NCBI GenBank assembly: GCA_012843025.1
Contig: DURT01000007.1
Span: 1 to 41,691 of the forward strand
Source: Tissierellia bacterium
GTDB lineage: Bacteria; Bacillota; Clostridia; Tissierellales; Sedimentibacteraceae
Reading direction: 5' to 3'
Length of the DNA: 41,691 nt
In this document: one piece after another, positions 1 to 8,009 of the stretch
How the letters are laid out: every line of letters starts with the position of its first letter
Position numbering within the stretch: the first letter of the stretch is position 1
Translations under genes and position numbers: made by a program
The notes under the pieces: model-generated
The model's database searches: none
What the model was told of the DNA's origin: nothing
The model's input: the letters and a program-made list of their open reading frames with translations, nothing else

Positions 1-85
1 GCTCATGCAAATCTGGAACTCATTGCGTTTGACTTACCATCAAGACTTTCTCCCTACGGTCGAAGTCTTGGGTCAAGTCATAATC

Positions 86-141
86 TTGCGAATGACCTAC
101 CAACCATTTTTCTCTCCCTTCGGTCGGAAAAATGGGGTTAG
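86..141 (+). repeat. 56-bp perfect direct repeat, copy 1
   Basis: This segment is identical over all 56 bases to 211-266. It contains one spacer (TTGCGAATGACCTACC) plus one complete hairpin with the CTCCCTTCGGTCG loop. Confidence 0.95.
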
Positions 142-210
142 CTTCTCGTCATCTCGCAGTCTCATTCACCAAAATATTTGCTCCCTACGGTCGCATATTT
201 TGGGAATTCG

Positions 211-266
211 TTGCGAATGACCTACCAACCATTTTTCTCTCCCTTCGGTCGGAAAAATGGGGTTAG
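211..266 (+). repeat. 56-bp perfect direct repeat, copy 2
   Basis: Second copy of the 56-base unit at 86-141. It ends 7 bases before the ord stop codon, so the hairpin would lie at the 3' end of the ord transcript and could protect or terminate it. Confidence 0.95.
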
Positions 267-273
267 GTCATCT

Positions 274-1332
274 TTATTTTACTATTTTGCATTCCGGGTC
301 TATCATGTCCCTCATATCACCCATTATAGCTCTTGGTACGGGAATGGTAATCATTGTGTGTAAGCCCGGCTTAGCGTTAATAATTTGCGGTATTGTGTTA
401 ACACACATAGCTATGGTTCCAATTCCTCCTGGAACTTCCGGAGTGTTAGCCAAGTTAATATTAGGAGTACCTTTTATTATTACATAGTCTCCTGTTTGAA
501 CACCCACTTGTTCAGGTTCAATTTGCTGTGGATGATCCATTTCAATTTTCATTTCACCATCTACATATCCGAAACCTTTCATAGCAACACCAGCCACATC
601 TCCGGCTTTTGCTTCCCCATAAGGAGCTTTTCTATCAACATCTGTTACTATAGGTTCCATAGTTTGTGTAACTTTTTCGGCTTTCCAACCTATGGCATCA
701 GCAATCATATGTATTGATTCATGGAATCCCACATGTCCCGCCATAGTTCCTTCTTCAACTCTTTTGTTGAATTCTTCTACAGTAAGTCCGATTCCCTGTT
801 CTTCCATAACTGTTGGACCAAAAGGAGATAAGCTGTTAATTCTTCTGGCTAAAATACTTTCTACTTCTTCACAGCAACCAGTCATTACAATAACTAATAA
901 GTCCATTATTAACCCAGGATTAATACCAGTACCTATAATGGATACACCGTTTTCCTTAGCTATCCTGTCTAACTCTTTTGCCAGTTCGGGTTCTTGAGCT
1001 TGTGGATAAGCCATTTGTTCTGCACTGGTAATTACATTGATTTTTTTCTCCAAGGCAAATTTGTATTTGTCAAAACCCTTACGTGTAAATGAATCAGTTA
1101 AACACATACAAACATCAGCACATTTTTCTTTAATAACTTCTTCTGGAGTACCTACTATAACATCAGGTCTGTCTCCACGCTCCACGCCAATTATGTCGTA
1201 CATACTTTTGCCTAATTTGTCACCAATATCTATAGCACCAACAATATCAACACCTTTTTTCTTTAAAAGCATTTTTGCTATTCCGGAACCCATGGCTCCA
1301 AGGCCCCAAATAATCACTTTTACATTTTGCAT
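274..1332 (-). CDS. ord: 2,4-diaminopentanoate dehydrogenase
   Basis: In oxidative ornithine fermentation this cytoplasmic enzyme deaminates (2R,4S)-2,4-diaminopentanoate to 2-amino-4-oxopentanoate with NAD(P)+. The 352-residue product opens with a Rossmann dinucleotide-binding motif (IIWGLGAMGSGIAKML, residues 7-22) and continues with the dihydrodipicolinate-reductase-like fold seen in clostridial Ord, including TGINPGLIMDL and a C-terminal NTPEVPGGIGT segment. Length fits the family. An AGGAGG site at 1341-1347 supports the ATG at 1332. The gene stands apart from other ornithine-fermentation genes (none in the adjoining 270 bases or upstream), is preceded by a sigma-54-type promoter, and follows the gene of a RocR-like activator, its likely regulator. 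Confidence 0.9.
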   Translation of the reverse strand: MQNVKVIIWGLGAMGSGIAKMLLKKKGVDIVGAIDIGDKLGKSMYDIIGVERGDRPDVIVGTPEEVIKEKCADVCMCLTDSFTRKGFDKYKFALEKKINVITSAEQMAYPQAQEPELAKELDRIAKENGVSIIGTGINPGLIMDLLVIVMTGCCEEVESILARRINSLSPFGPTVMEEQGIGLTVEEFNKRVEEGTMAGHVGFHESIHMIADAIGWKAEKVTQTMEPIVTDVDRKAPYGEAKAGDVAGVAMKGFGYVDGEMKIEMDHPQQIEPEQVGVQTGDYVIIKGTPNINLANTPEVPGGIGTIAMCVNTIPQIINAKPGLHTMITIPVPRAIMGDMRDMIDPECKIVK

Positions 1333-1369
1333 TTACTAATCCTCCTTTTTTACTTATTAAAATATATTT

Positions 1370-1385
1370 AGCAATTAGTATGCCA
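1370..1385 (-). promoter_or_regulatory. Sigma-54-type (-24/-12) promoter of ord
   Basis: Read on the minus strand, the sequence is TGGCAT-N5-TTGCT, one base off the TGGCAC-N5-TTGCW consensus, with GG and GC spaced correctly. It predicts a start near 1358, a short leader, and the AGGAGG site at 1341-1347. The neighbouring gene encodes a sigma-54 activator, which makes the match more credible. Confidence 0.75.
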
Positions 1386-1512
1386 AAAATTATATAATTA
1401 AAACCCTATTGATAATTATGTACAAACACTTAAAATTTCAAGCATTTACCTATTGCTATGTTGGGCATCTTAGTTTATTATACCCATTTTCCAAAATTAA
1501 AAGCAATTATTT

Positions 1513-1542
1513 TTGCAGTAAACCGCCAAAAAAATTGCAGTA
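1513..1542. promoter_or_regulatory. Candidate upstream activator sites (TTGCAGTA repeat)
   Basis: TTGCAGTA occurs at 1513-1520 and 1535-1542. The copies are 22 bases apart, about two helical turns, so both lie on one DNA face. They sit 130-170 bases upstream of the sigma-54-type promoter, the usual distance for enhancer-binding proteins. The role is inferred from spacing alone. Confidence 0.35.
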
Positions 1543-1547
1543 GCCTA

Positions 1548-2942
1548 TTAAAGATTGATTGCATATTTTTTAATTTTATGTTGCAGAGTTTGACGCTTTA
1601 CTTTCAGTAAATTGGCTGCATGGGTAATGTTATTGTTGCTTTTTTCCAAAGCATTTATAATTATTCTTTTCTCTAAATCGCTTAAATATTCACTCATTCC
1701 GGTGTTTTCAATTTTTTCATAATCATTAAATTGTTGACTCATGGAATATTGGGTTCTGATGTGGACTGTGTCTAGTATACGCTCATTTTCATCAGCCATG
1801 CTGATAGCTGACATTACTATATTTTCAAGTTCTCTTACATTACCTGGATATTGGTGTTTAAGTAAGTATTCCTTAGCTTCATGGGAGAAACCTTTGATAT
1901 TTTTGTTAAACCTTTTATTGTATTTATCCACGAACATTTTAGCTAATAACAATATATCTTCGGTTCTTTCTCTTAAAGGAGGGATACTAATATGTATAAC
2001 ATTAAGTCTGTAAAACAAATCTTTTCTTACCTTTTTTTCTCTTAAAATTTTTTCGGGATGTTCGTTGCTAGTGGCAATAATTCTTACGTCTATAGGAATA
2101 TCCTTAGTTCCTCCTACTCTTCTTATATAGTTTTCTTGAAGAACCCTTAACAGTTTTGCTTGTAATTCATAGGGCATTGAATTTATTTCATCTAACAAAA
2201 GAGTTCCGCCATTTGCCTGTTCAAATAAACCTGCTCTATCAACAGCACCGGTAAACCCACCCTTGGAAGTGCCAAACAATATTCCTTCCAGCAAGGACTC
2301 AGGAAGTGCGGCACAATTCTGGGCTATGAAAGGTTTGTCCTTTCTTGGGCCGGCATAATGTATGCTTTGAGCTATTAGTTCTTTCCCGGTTCCTGTCTCA
2401 CCGTATATAAATACCGAGGCATCATTTTGGGATGACTTTTTTGCTCTTTCAACAACTTCTACAAAATTATCAGATTTGCCTACAATATTATTAAAATTAT
2501 ATTTTTTAATTTTCTTGTTTTTTACTGCTTCAGGCTTTCCAATTTCATTTTGCAGCTTAAGAATGGTATTGGACATTTCAGCTATGTTGGTAATATTTTT
2601 AGCAATTTCAACTACCGCTATAACTTCACCGTCCACGATAACAGGTACTGTCGTATTAATTGTTGAAATCTCTTTACCATCCTTATTAAGATAGGTCTGT
2701 TTTAGATCTATAGTACTCTCTCTATATTTCAATGCTTTTAGCAATGTGCTGTTTTCGCTATTCAATCCTACGAATACTTCTGAAAAGGGTTTCCTCATAA
2801 CGTCTTTCGTATCCATTTTTTCTAATTTAGCCATTGCATCGTTGTATATAATTGTATTACCCTTTTTATCAAGAACATGAATGCCTTCATCTATATACTG
2901 CAAAATTTTTTGCAGTAATGCAGAGTACTCTTTCGCTTCCAT
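1548..2942 (-). CDS. Sigma-54-dependent activator, RocR-like, with PAS domain
   Basis: The 464-residue product has an N-terminal PAS sensor (about 5-118), a sigma-54 AAA+ domain (about 150-380) and a C-terminal Fis-type helix-turn-helix (about 425-462). Visible motifs are Walker A GETGTGKE (181-188), Walker B GGTLLLDE (245-252), and the sigma-54 contact loop as GGFTGA (228-233) instead of the usual GAFTGA. The central domain resembles RocR-type regulators of arginine and ornithine catabolism. It probably activates ord, 215 bases downstream. The PAS ligand is unknown. The ATG at 2942 is preceded by a GGGGGG-containing ribosome site. TTG-type -35 and TATAAT boxes at 2974-3002 suggest sigma-A transcription of the regulator itself. 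Confidence 0.88.
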   Translation of the reverse strand: MEAKEYSALLQKILQYIDEGIHVLDKKGNTIIYNDAMAKLEKMDTKDVMRKPFSEVFVGLNSENSTLLKALKYRESTIDLKQTYLNKDGKEISTINTTVPVIVDGEVIAVVEIAKNITNIAEMSNTILKLQNEIGKPEAVKNKKIKKYNFNNIVGKSDNFVEVVERAKKSSQNDASVFIYGETGTGKELIAQSIHYAGPRKDKPFIAQNCAALPESLLEGILFGTSKGGFTGAVDRAGLFEQANGGTLLLDEINSMPYELQAKLLRVLQENYIRRVGGTKDIPIDVRIIATSNEHPEKILREKKVRKDLFYRLNVIHISIPPLRERTEDILLLAKMFVDKYNKRFNKNIKGFSHEAKEYLLKHQYPGNVRELENIVMSAISMADENERILDTVHIRTQYSMSQQFNDYEKIENTGMSEYLSDLEKRIIINALEKSNNNITHAANLLKVKRQTLQHKIKKYAINL

Positions 2943-2973
2943 ATGTCCCCCTAACAGGATTACTATTTATTGA

Positions 2974-3002
2974 ATTATATCATAAAAATACATTTTTTAC
3001 AA
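2974..3002 (-). promoter_or_regulatory. Sigma-A promoter of the activator gene
   Basis: Minus-strand TTGTAA, 17-base spacer, TATAAT. The start falls about 25 bases upstream of the activator ATG. Confidence 0.6.
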
Positions 3003-3185
3003 TTACAGCTTTCATATTAACAGTATGTTTCCAACAATATAAGGCTATTTTTATACTTAACAAATTAATCTTCCTTGATCAAATGAATTATTATAAACTT
3101 ATTGTCTCTATTGATTTTTGTTACAGCTTTTAGTAAAGTAGTAACATGGAACTAGTATTTGGGAATACCAAAGAAGGGAGTAAAA

Positions 3186-3665
3186 ATGAAAAAAATAGAA
3201 AGTTTTCAGGTAAATCATTTAAAATTAAAACGAGGAATCTACGTATCAAGGAAAGACAAGGTTGGAGATAACATTGTCACTACTTTTGATATAAGGATGA
3301 AGGAACCTAACAGAGAACCTGTAATAAACACCGGAGAGCTTCACGCCATGGAACACCTGGGAGCAACCTTCCTTAGAAATCACAACAAGTACGATAAATT
3401 AACCATATATTTTGGTCCTATGGGATGCAGAACTGGATTTTACGTCATTTTCAACGGTGATCTATCATCAGCAGATGTAGTTGATATCATTAAAGAAATG
3501 TTTTATTTTATTATGAATTATGAGGGAGATATTCCAGGAGCAGATGCTGTTTCCTGTGGAAACTACAATGATATGAATTTAGATATGGCAAAGTTTGAAG
3601 CTAAGAAATTTTATGAAGAAGTACTTTGCAATTTGAAGGAAGAAAATTTGAATTATCCTGAATAA
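3186..3665 (+). CDS. luxS: S-ribosylhomocysteine lyase LuxS
   Basis: LuxS cleaves S-ribosylhomocysteine to homocysteine and the AI-2 precursor DPD in the activated methyl cycle. The 159-residue product has the metal site HAMEH (His53, His57) with Cys124 in SCGNY, the catalytic Glu56, and the catalytic cysteine at GCRTGFY (Cys81). Length is normal. The ATG at 3186 is chosen over the in-frame ATG at 3159 because a GAAGGGAG ribosome site sits just before it and because homologues begin MKKIESF-like. The gene stands alone and is convergent with typA; no methyl-cycle partner is adjacent, and no riboswitch is apparent upstream. Confidence 0.96.
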   Translation: MKKIESFQVNHLKLKRGIYVSRKDKVGDNIVTTFDIRMKEPNREPVINTGELHAMEHLGATFLRNHNKYDKLTIYFGPMGCRTGFYVIFNGDLSSADVVDIIKEMFYFIMNYEGDIPGADAVSCGNYNDMNLDMAKFEAKKFYEEVLCNLKEENLNYPE

Positions 3666-3692
3666 CAGAAATGTTCTGAAATTTTGCATTTA

Positions 3693-3724
3693 AAAAGCAA
3701 AGAAATTAGTTTTTCTTTGCTTTT
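3693..3724. terminator. Shared terminator of luxS and typA
   Basis: A 13-bp stem (3693-3705 with 3712-3724) made of A/T-rich arms around GCAAAG. It overlaps the last typA codons and has T-rich sequence on the luxS exit side, with a shorter T run the other way. Confidence 0.7.
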
Positions 3725-5514
3725 CTTCTTTCTAATTCAGTCAAGTATTTTTTTCTTAATCTTATGGCATCTGGGGTAACTTCTACTAATTCATCGTCAT
3801 TTATAAATTCAAGGGCGGCCTCTAAGGTCATTCTTTTAGGAGGTGATAGTTTTATAGCATCATCTGCTGCAGAAGATCTTATATTAGATTGTTTTTTCCC
3901 CTTACATGGATTTACGGTAATATCTTCTCCCCTAGAACACATACCTATGATCATACCCTCATATACTTTTTCTCCAGGACTAATAAACAGAATTCCCCTG
4001 CTTTCCAAGTTATCTAGAGAGTAAGCTACTGCCTCTCCCCCTTCACTGGATATTAGTACACCGTTAGTTCTCTGAGGTATCTCACCTTTAAACTTTTCAT
4101 AGTGGTCAAAACTTCTAATAATACTTCCTTCTCCTTTTGAATCATTTATTAATTCGCTACGATAACCTATCAGACCTCTAGTTGGAACCAAGTATTCTAT
4201 TTTTACGTAATTTCCTTCTGGTATCATAGATACCATCATACCCTTTCTTAAGTTCAGTTTCGAAATTACAGAGCCAGAATATACTTCCGGAACATTTACT
4301 ACCACCCTTTCAACAGGTTCCATTAATACGCCGTCTATTTTTTTAAGAATTACTTCCGGCCTGGATACTGAAACTTCATAGCCTTCTCTTCTCATATTTT
4401 CAAGAAGTACTGACAAATGGAGCTCACCTCTTCCAGACACCTTGTAACCATCTACTGCATCTTCCAAAGGCTCCACCTTAAGCCCCACATTTACTTCCAA
4501 TTCCTTTTCCAGCCTTGCCTTTAAATGCCTGGTAGTAACGTATTTGCCAGACTGTCCAGCAAAAGGTGAAGTATTAATCAGAAAATTCATGGACATGGTG
4601 GGTTCTTCTATCTTTATCGGTTCCATGGGATTTACCTTGTTTTCATCACAAATAGTATCTCCTATGGATATATTGGAAATTCCAGATACAACAACAATAT
4701 CTCCGCTGTAGGCTTCTTTTACAGGAGTACGTTTCAGGCCTTCATAAACGAATATGTTTGATATTTTTTGTTTTTCCATTGCTCCATTATTCTTAGCAAT
4801 TGTAACTACTTGACCTTCCCTTATGGTCCCTGCCGTAATCCTTCCGATACCTAATCTTCCAATATAATCATCGTATCCCAATGACGAAACCTGCAGCTGC
4901 AAATTTTCGCCGTCTCTGTCAGGATATGGACTAACATGATTGATTATGGTTTCAAACAAAGGTTCAATACTGTCGCTTTCATGGTCCAATTCATACTGAA
5001 CTATCCCTTCCTTTGCCACACCGTATAAGATAGGAAAATCCAACTGTTCCTCATTGGCATCCAACTCCACAAACAGGTCAAATACCATATCCACCACTTC
5101 TTCTGCCCTGTGATTTTTCTTATCTATTTTGTTTATAAACAAAATAGGTCTTAGGCCTATTTCCAAGGACTTTTTCAGTACAAACCGGGTTTGAGGCATG
5201 GGGCCTTCAATAGAATCTACCAAGAGTATAACCGTATCCACAGTCTTCATAATTCTTTCCACTTCCGATGAAAAGTCCGCATGTCCTGGTGTATCTACTA
5301 TATTAATTTTTATATCGTTATACATTACGGAACAGTTTTTTGAATATATTGTTATTCCTCTTTCCCGCTCTATATCATCAGAGTCCATTACCTGTTCCAC
5401 AACCTCCTGATTTTCTCTGAAAATTCCACTTTGCTGTAGAAATGCATCTACTAATGTGGATTTTCCAGCATCAACATGTGCGATTACTGCTATATTTATT
5501 ATTTTTTTCTTCAT
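3706..5514 (-). CDS. typA: Ribosome-associated translational GTPase TypA/BipA
   Basis: BipA is an elongation-factor-like GTPase that binds the 70S ribosome and supports 50S assembly and stress adaptation. The 602-residue product has G1 AHVDAGKST, the switch region RERGITI, G3 DTPGHADF and G4 NKIDK, followed by the EF-G-like domains III and V and the BipA-specific C-terminal domain (residues about 480-600, with RGLIGYRSEL just before it). ATG 5514 is chosen because GAGAGGA ends directly against the alternative ATG at 5520 but is six bases from 5514. A promoter lies at 5542-5570. Confidence 0.95.
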   Translation of the reverse strand: MKKKIINIAVIAHVDAGKSTLVDAFLQQSGIFRENQEVVEQVMDSDDIERERGITIYSKNCSVMYNDIKINIVDTPGHADFSSEVERIMKTVDTVILLVDSIEGPMPQTRFVLKKSLEIGLRPILFINKIDKKNHRAEEVVDMVFDLFVELDANEEQLDFPILYGVAKEGIVQYELDHESDSIEPLFETIINHVSPYPDRDGENLQLQVSSLGYDDYIGRLGIGRITAGTIREGQVVTIAKNNGAMEKQKISNIFVYEGLKRTPVKEAYSGDIVVVSGISNISIGDTICDENKVNPMEPIKIEEPTMSMNFLINTSPFAGQSGKYVTTRHLKARLEKELEVNVGLKVEPLEDAVDGYKVSGRGELHLSVLLENMRREGYEVSVSRPEVILKKIDGVLMEPVERVVVNVPEVYSGSVISKLNLRKGMMVSMIPEGNYVKIEYLVPTRGLIGYRSELINDSKGEGSIIRSFDHYEKFKGEIPQRTNGVLISSEGGEAVAYSLDNLESRGILFISPGEKVYEGMIIGMCSRGEDITVNPCKGKKQSNIRSSAADDAIKLSPPKRMTLEAALEFINDDELVEVTPDAIRLRKKYLTELERRKAKKN

Positions 5515-5541
5515 AGTCATTCCTCTCTTTTTCCACAGCAT

Positions 5542-5570
5542 AGTGTATTCCTTTTCTAAATATTTTGCAA
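5542..5570 (-). promoter_or_regulatory. Promoter of typA
   Basis: Minus-strand TTGCAA, 17-base spacer, TACACT. The start is predicted about 20 bases before the ATG at 5514. A separate 8-bp hairpin (5605-5612 with 5619-5626) lies upstream of it. Confidence 0.5.
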
Positions 5571-5629
5571 GTTTTTTTTGCTTACATATCTAAGATATTT
5601 TTACCATTAGTATTTCTTTACTAATGAAA

Positions 5630-5650
5630 AAGGAACGCAGCGCGTCCCTT
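5630..5650 (-). terminator. Terminator of the trpS-amidohydrolase operon
   Basis: Nine-base arms (5630-5638 with 5642-5650, one A-C mismatch, 3-base loop), GC-rich at the tip, followed on the minus strand by a run of T. It lies 28 bases past the amidohydrolase stop. Confidence 0.65.
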
Positions 5651-5677
5651 GATTATAGTATTAATATTAAGGTGTTT

Positions 5678-6841
5678 CTACTTTCCCTTATACACAATTT
5701 TCCCGTCAATAATTGTCATTACTGTTTCAAAATTAACGTCTAAAAGAGGGTTTCCTTTAAAAATTGCTATATCTGCATCTTTACCTACTTTCAGGCTTCC
5801 CACTCTATCATCAATTCCCGTTATTTCTGCTGGATATATAGTTATGGTCTTCCATGCTTCTTCCTCAGAAAGCCCTGCCTTAACAGCCATCCCTGCACAC
5901 ATACTTAAATGCTGTACCGGAATAACCTGAGAGTCTGTAATTATTGCAGTCTTTATTCCTGCATCTATTAGAATTTTAGGTGTTTCAAAACTTTTGTTTC
6001 TAAGTTCAACCTTGGATCTGGAACCCAAGGTGGGACCTACTAAGCAAGGTTTCCCCGCTTCTTTTAATTCCTCTACTATTAAATGACCTTCTGTACAATG
6101 ATCCAGTGTTATATCTAAATCAAATTCCTTAGCAATTCTTAAAGCAGTAAATATATCATCAGCCCTATGAGCATGGGCTTTTAACGGAATTTCTTTTCTC
6201 AATACAGGAAGTAAGGAATGGAGTTTCAAATCAAAATCTGGTTTCTGATCCGGATCTGTCTTTGATGATTCCAAATCTTCCATATATCTCTTTGCTTCAT
6301 AAAGAGTTTCTCTTAACATTGCTGCAATAGCCATTCTGGTAACTGGTGATTTGTTCTGATCTTCATATACTCTTTTCGGATTTTCCCCGAAAGCTATTTT
6401 CATGGCAACAGGCTCTTTAATAATCATATCGTCAATTCTTTTGCCATAAGTTTTAATTGCAACAAATGTACCTCCAATTATATTGGCACTTCCAGGCCCT
6501 GTAACAGCCGTAGTTACTCCTCCCTCGATTGCATCCTGAAATCCCTGCTCCATGGGATTAATTCCATCGATTGCCCTTAAATGTGGAGTAATAGGGTCCA
6601 CTGCTTCATTACCGTCGGAACCTTCAAAGCCTATTCCTTCTTCCCACATTCCAATATGGCAATGAGCTTCAACTAATCCCGGTGTAACCAACAGTCCTTC
6701 TGCATCTATTACCTCTGCTTCTTCTGGTATTTCTAAATCTTTCCCTATAGCTATAATTTTTCCATCCTTAATAATAATTTGACCTCTTTGAATATCTTCT
6801 CCGTCCATGGTTTTAATATAACCGTTTTTTATAACTAGCAT
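5678..6841 (-). CDS. Metal-dependent amidohydrolase, substrate unknown
   Basis: The 387-residue product belongs to the TIM-barrel amidohydrolase superfamily (imidazolonepropionase/dihydroorotase-like). It has an N-terminal composite beta domain, the first metal ligands HCH in GLVEAHCHIG (His60, His62), later histidines in KAHAHRADD and DHCTEGH, and a candidate catalytic Asp in IITDSQV. The C-terminal segment (VGSLKVGKDADIAIF) is typical of the family. ATG 6841 follows a GGAGGA site. The gene starts 16 bases after trpS ends, so the two are probably cotranscribed; this could mean a link to amino-acid salvage, but the substrate cannot be told from sequence. Confidence 0.82.
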   Translation of the reverse strand: MLVIKNGYIKTMDGEDIQRGQIIIKDGKIIAIGKDLEIPEEAEVIDAEGLLVTPGLVEAHCHIGMWEEGIGFEGSDGNEAVDPITPHLRAIDGINPMEQGFQDAIEGGVTTAVTGPGSANIIGGTFVAIKTYGKRIDDMIIKEPVAMKIAFGENPKRVYEDQNKSPVTRMAIAAMLRETLYEAKRYMEDLESSKTDPDQKPDFDLKLHSLLPVLRKEIPLKAHAHRADDIFTALRIAKEFDLDITLDHCTEGHLIVEELKEAGKPCLVGPTLGSRSKVELRNKSFETPKILIDAGIKTAIITDSQVIPVQHLSMCAGMAVKAGLSEEEAWKTITIYPAEITGIDDRVGSLKVGKDADIAIFKGNPLLDVNFETVMTIIDGKIVYKGK

Positions 6842-6857
6842 ATGTCCTCCAATTGTT

Positions 6858-7856
6858 CTATCTTGAAATAAATCCAACTTTTCTTTTTACTTTTCTCAAA
6901 GTTTTCTGTGCTGCAATTTCAGCTTTTTGTGCACCTTCAATGTATATTTTCTCTAAGTAGTCTTTGTTCTTTAATAAGTAATCTATTTTTTCCTGTATGG
7001 GCTTAAGCTCTTCTATTACAACTTCTGCCACATCTTCTTTTAATTCCGCATAACCCTTACCCTGGTATTCTCCTGCTATTTCTTCAGGTTGTTTATTTGT
7101 AATCTTAGAATAAATATTAATTAAATTCTTTATTCCCGGTTGCTCATCTGTATAATTAACCACACCTACAGAGTCAGTAACGGAACGTTTAAATTTTCTC
7201 CTTATTACATCAGGTTTATCCATTAAAAGTATGTAGGCATTTTCATTAGAATCAGACTTTGACATTTTACTGTTAGGATCCTGTAAACTCATAATCTTAG
7301 CCACATCTTTTGAAATATAAGCCTCTGGAACAGTAAAAGTTTCACTGAATCGGTTGTTGAATCTCTGGGCAATATCTCTGGTTATTTCTAAATGCTGTCT
7401 TTGGTCTTCTCCTACGGGAACTAAATCAGCCTGGTATAGAAGTATATCTGCAGCCATCAATACAGGGTAAGTGAAAAGACCTGCTGTTATGGCATTTGAA
7501 TCCTGCTTCTTAGATTTATCCTTGAATTGTGTCATTCTGCTAAGTTCACCATAGTAGGAAAAACAATTCAGTATCCATGCAAGTTCCGCATGGGCAGGAA
7601 CATGAGATTGAATAAATAATGTTACCTGTTCCGGATCTAATCCTGCAGCTATGTAATTGGCAAGAACTTCAAGGGTGTTTCTTCTTAAATCCTTGGGTTC
7701 TTTCGGAACTGTTATTGCATGCATATCAACTACACAATAATAACTGTCGTACTCACTTTGAAGGCTTACCCAATTTTTCAATGCTCCTAAATAGTTACCT
7801 AGTGTTAACGAGCCAGAAGGCTGCATTCCGCTGAATATTACCTTCCTCTTTTCCAT
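6858..7856 (-). CDS. trpS: Tryptophanyl-tRNA synthetase
   Basis: Charges tRNA-Trp with tryptophan. The 332-residue class I synthetase begins IFSGMQPSGSLTLGNYLGA, with TLGN (18-21) in place of HIGH, and carries the second signature KMSKS, here SKMSKSD. Length is normal for bacterial TrpS. ATG 7856 follows GGGAGGA and matches the usual N-terminus. An in-frame ATG at 7898 would add 14 residues, but it lies inside the leader hairpin and has no ribosome site. The gene is first in an operon with the amidohydrolase and is driven by a perfect-consensus promoter. Confidence 0.96.
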   Translation of the reverse strand: MEKRKVIFSGMQPSGSLTLGNYLGALKNWVSLQSEYDSYYCVVDMHAITVPKEPKDLRRNTLEVLANYIAAGLDPEQVTLFIQSHVPAHAELAWILNCFSYYGELSRMTQFKDKSKKQDSNAITAGLFTYPVLMAADILLYQADLVPVGEDQRQHLEITRDIAQRFNNRFSETFTVPEAYISKDVAKIMSLQDPNSKMSKSDSNENAYILLMDKPDVIRRKFKRSVTDSVGVVNYTDEQPGIKNLINIYSKITNKQPEEIAGEYQGKGYAELKEDVAEVVIEELKPIQEKIDYLLKNKDYLEKIYIEGAQKAEIAAQKTLRKVKRKVGFISR

Positions 7857-7872
7857 ACTATCCTCCCATATA

Positions 7873-7907
7873 CAAAAAACGAGTTTCTTATCTTCCATGA
7901 AACTCGT
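7873..7907 (-). terminator. Terminator-like hairpin in the trpS leader
   Basis: On the minus strand ACGAGTTTC (907-899 of the 7 kb block) and GAAACTCGT (887-879) form a 9-bp stem with an 11-base loop, followed by six T. It lies between the promoter and the ribosome site, so it may be an attenuator. The leader of about 60 bases is too short for a T-box, and no T-box core was seen. Confidence 0.6.
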
Positions 7908-7923
7908 AAAGTTTACTGTTTCA

Positions 7924-7952
7924 ATTATACTACCCTAAGTATTATTTGTCAA
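7924..7952 (-). promoter_or_regulatory. Consensus promoter of trpS
   Basis: Minus-strand TTGACA, exactly 17 bases, TATAAT: a perfect sigma-A consensus. Start expected near 7917, giving a leader of about 60 bases. Confidence 0.85.
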
Positions 7953-8009
7953 AATGATAGTTTTCCTATGTCTATATTTCCAGTTAGCTGAGGGATAAGA
8001 TACTGTATC

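Larger units (their letters stand above)
1..266. repeat. Array of hairpins with variable stems and a conserved loop
   Basis: Four complete stem-loops share the 13-base loop CTCCCTWCGGTCG at 50-62, 114-126, 181-193 and 239-251, about 60 bases apart. The stems differ: CAAGACTT/AAGTCTTG (41-48 with 63-70), CCATTTTTC/GAAAAATGG (104-112 with 127-135, and again in the copy at 211-266), and CCAAAATAT/ATATTTTGG (169-177 with 195-203). Bases 1-16 look like the right arm of a further hairpin cut by the window edge. Spacers of the form TTGCGAATGACCTACC separate the units. There is no convincing coding potential. The array begins only 7 bases beyond the ord stop codon and could be a REP- or MITE-like element; its function is unknown. 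Confidence 0.8.

Noticed and set aside
1..266. CRISPR array
   Set aside because: Repeats are not one fixed sequence with unique spacers of regular length; only the loop is constant and the stems vary. No cas genes are present.
5..487. Small open frames over the hairpin array and ord end
   Set aside because: They lie in repeat DNA or antisense to ord, have no ribosome sites, and give low-complexity repeat translations.
7857..7898. N-terminal extension of TrpS from ATG 7898
   Set aside because: The ATG is inside the hairpin loop without a ribosome site; homologues start at MEKRK-like positions and GGGAGGA precedes ATG 7856. Kept only as part of a possible attenuator.
7857..7990. T-box riboswitch for trpS
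   Set aside because: The leader from the consensus promoter is only about 60 bases and lacks the AGGGTGG-type antiterminator bulge.
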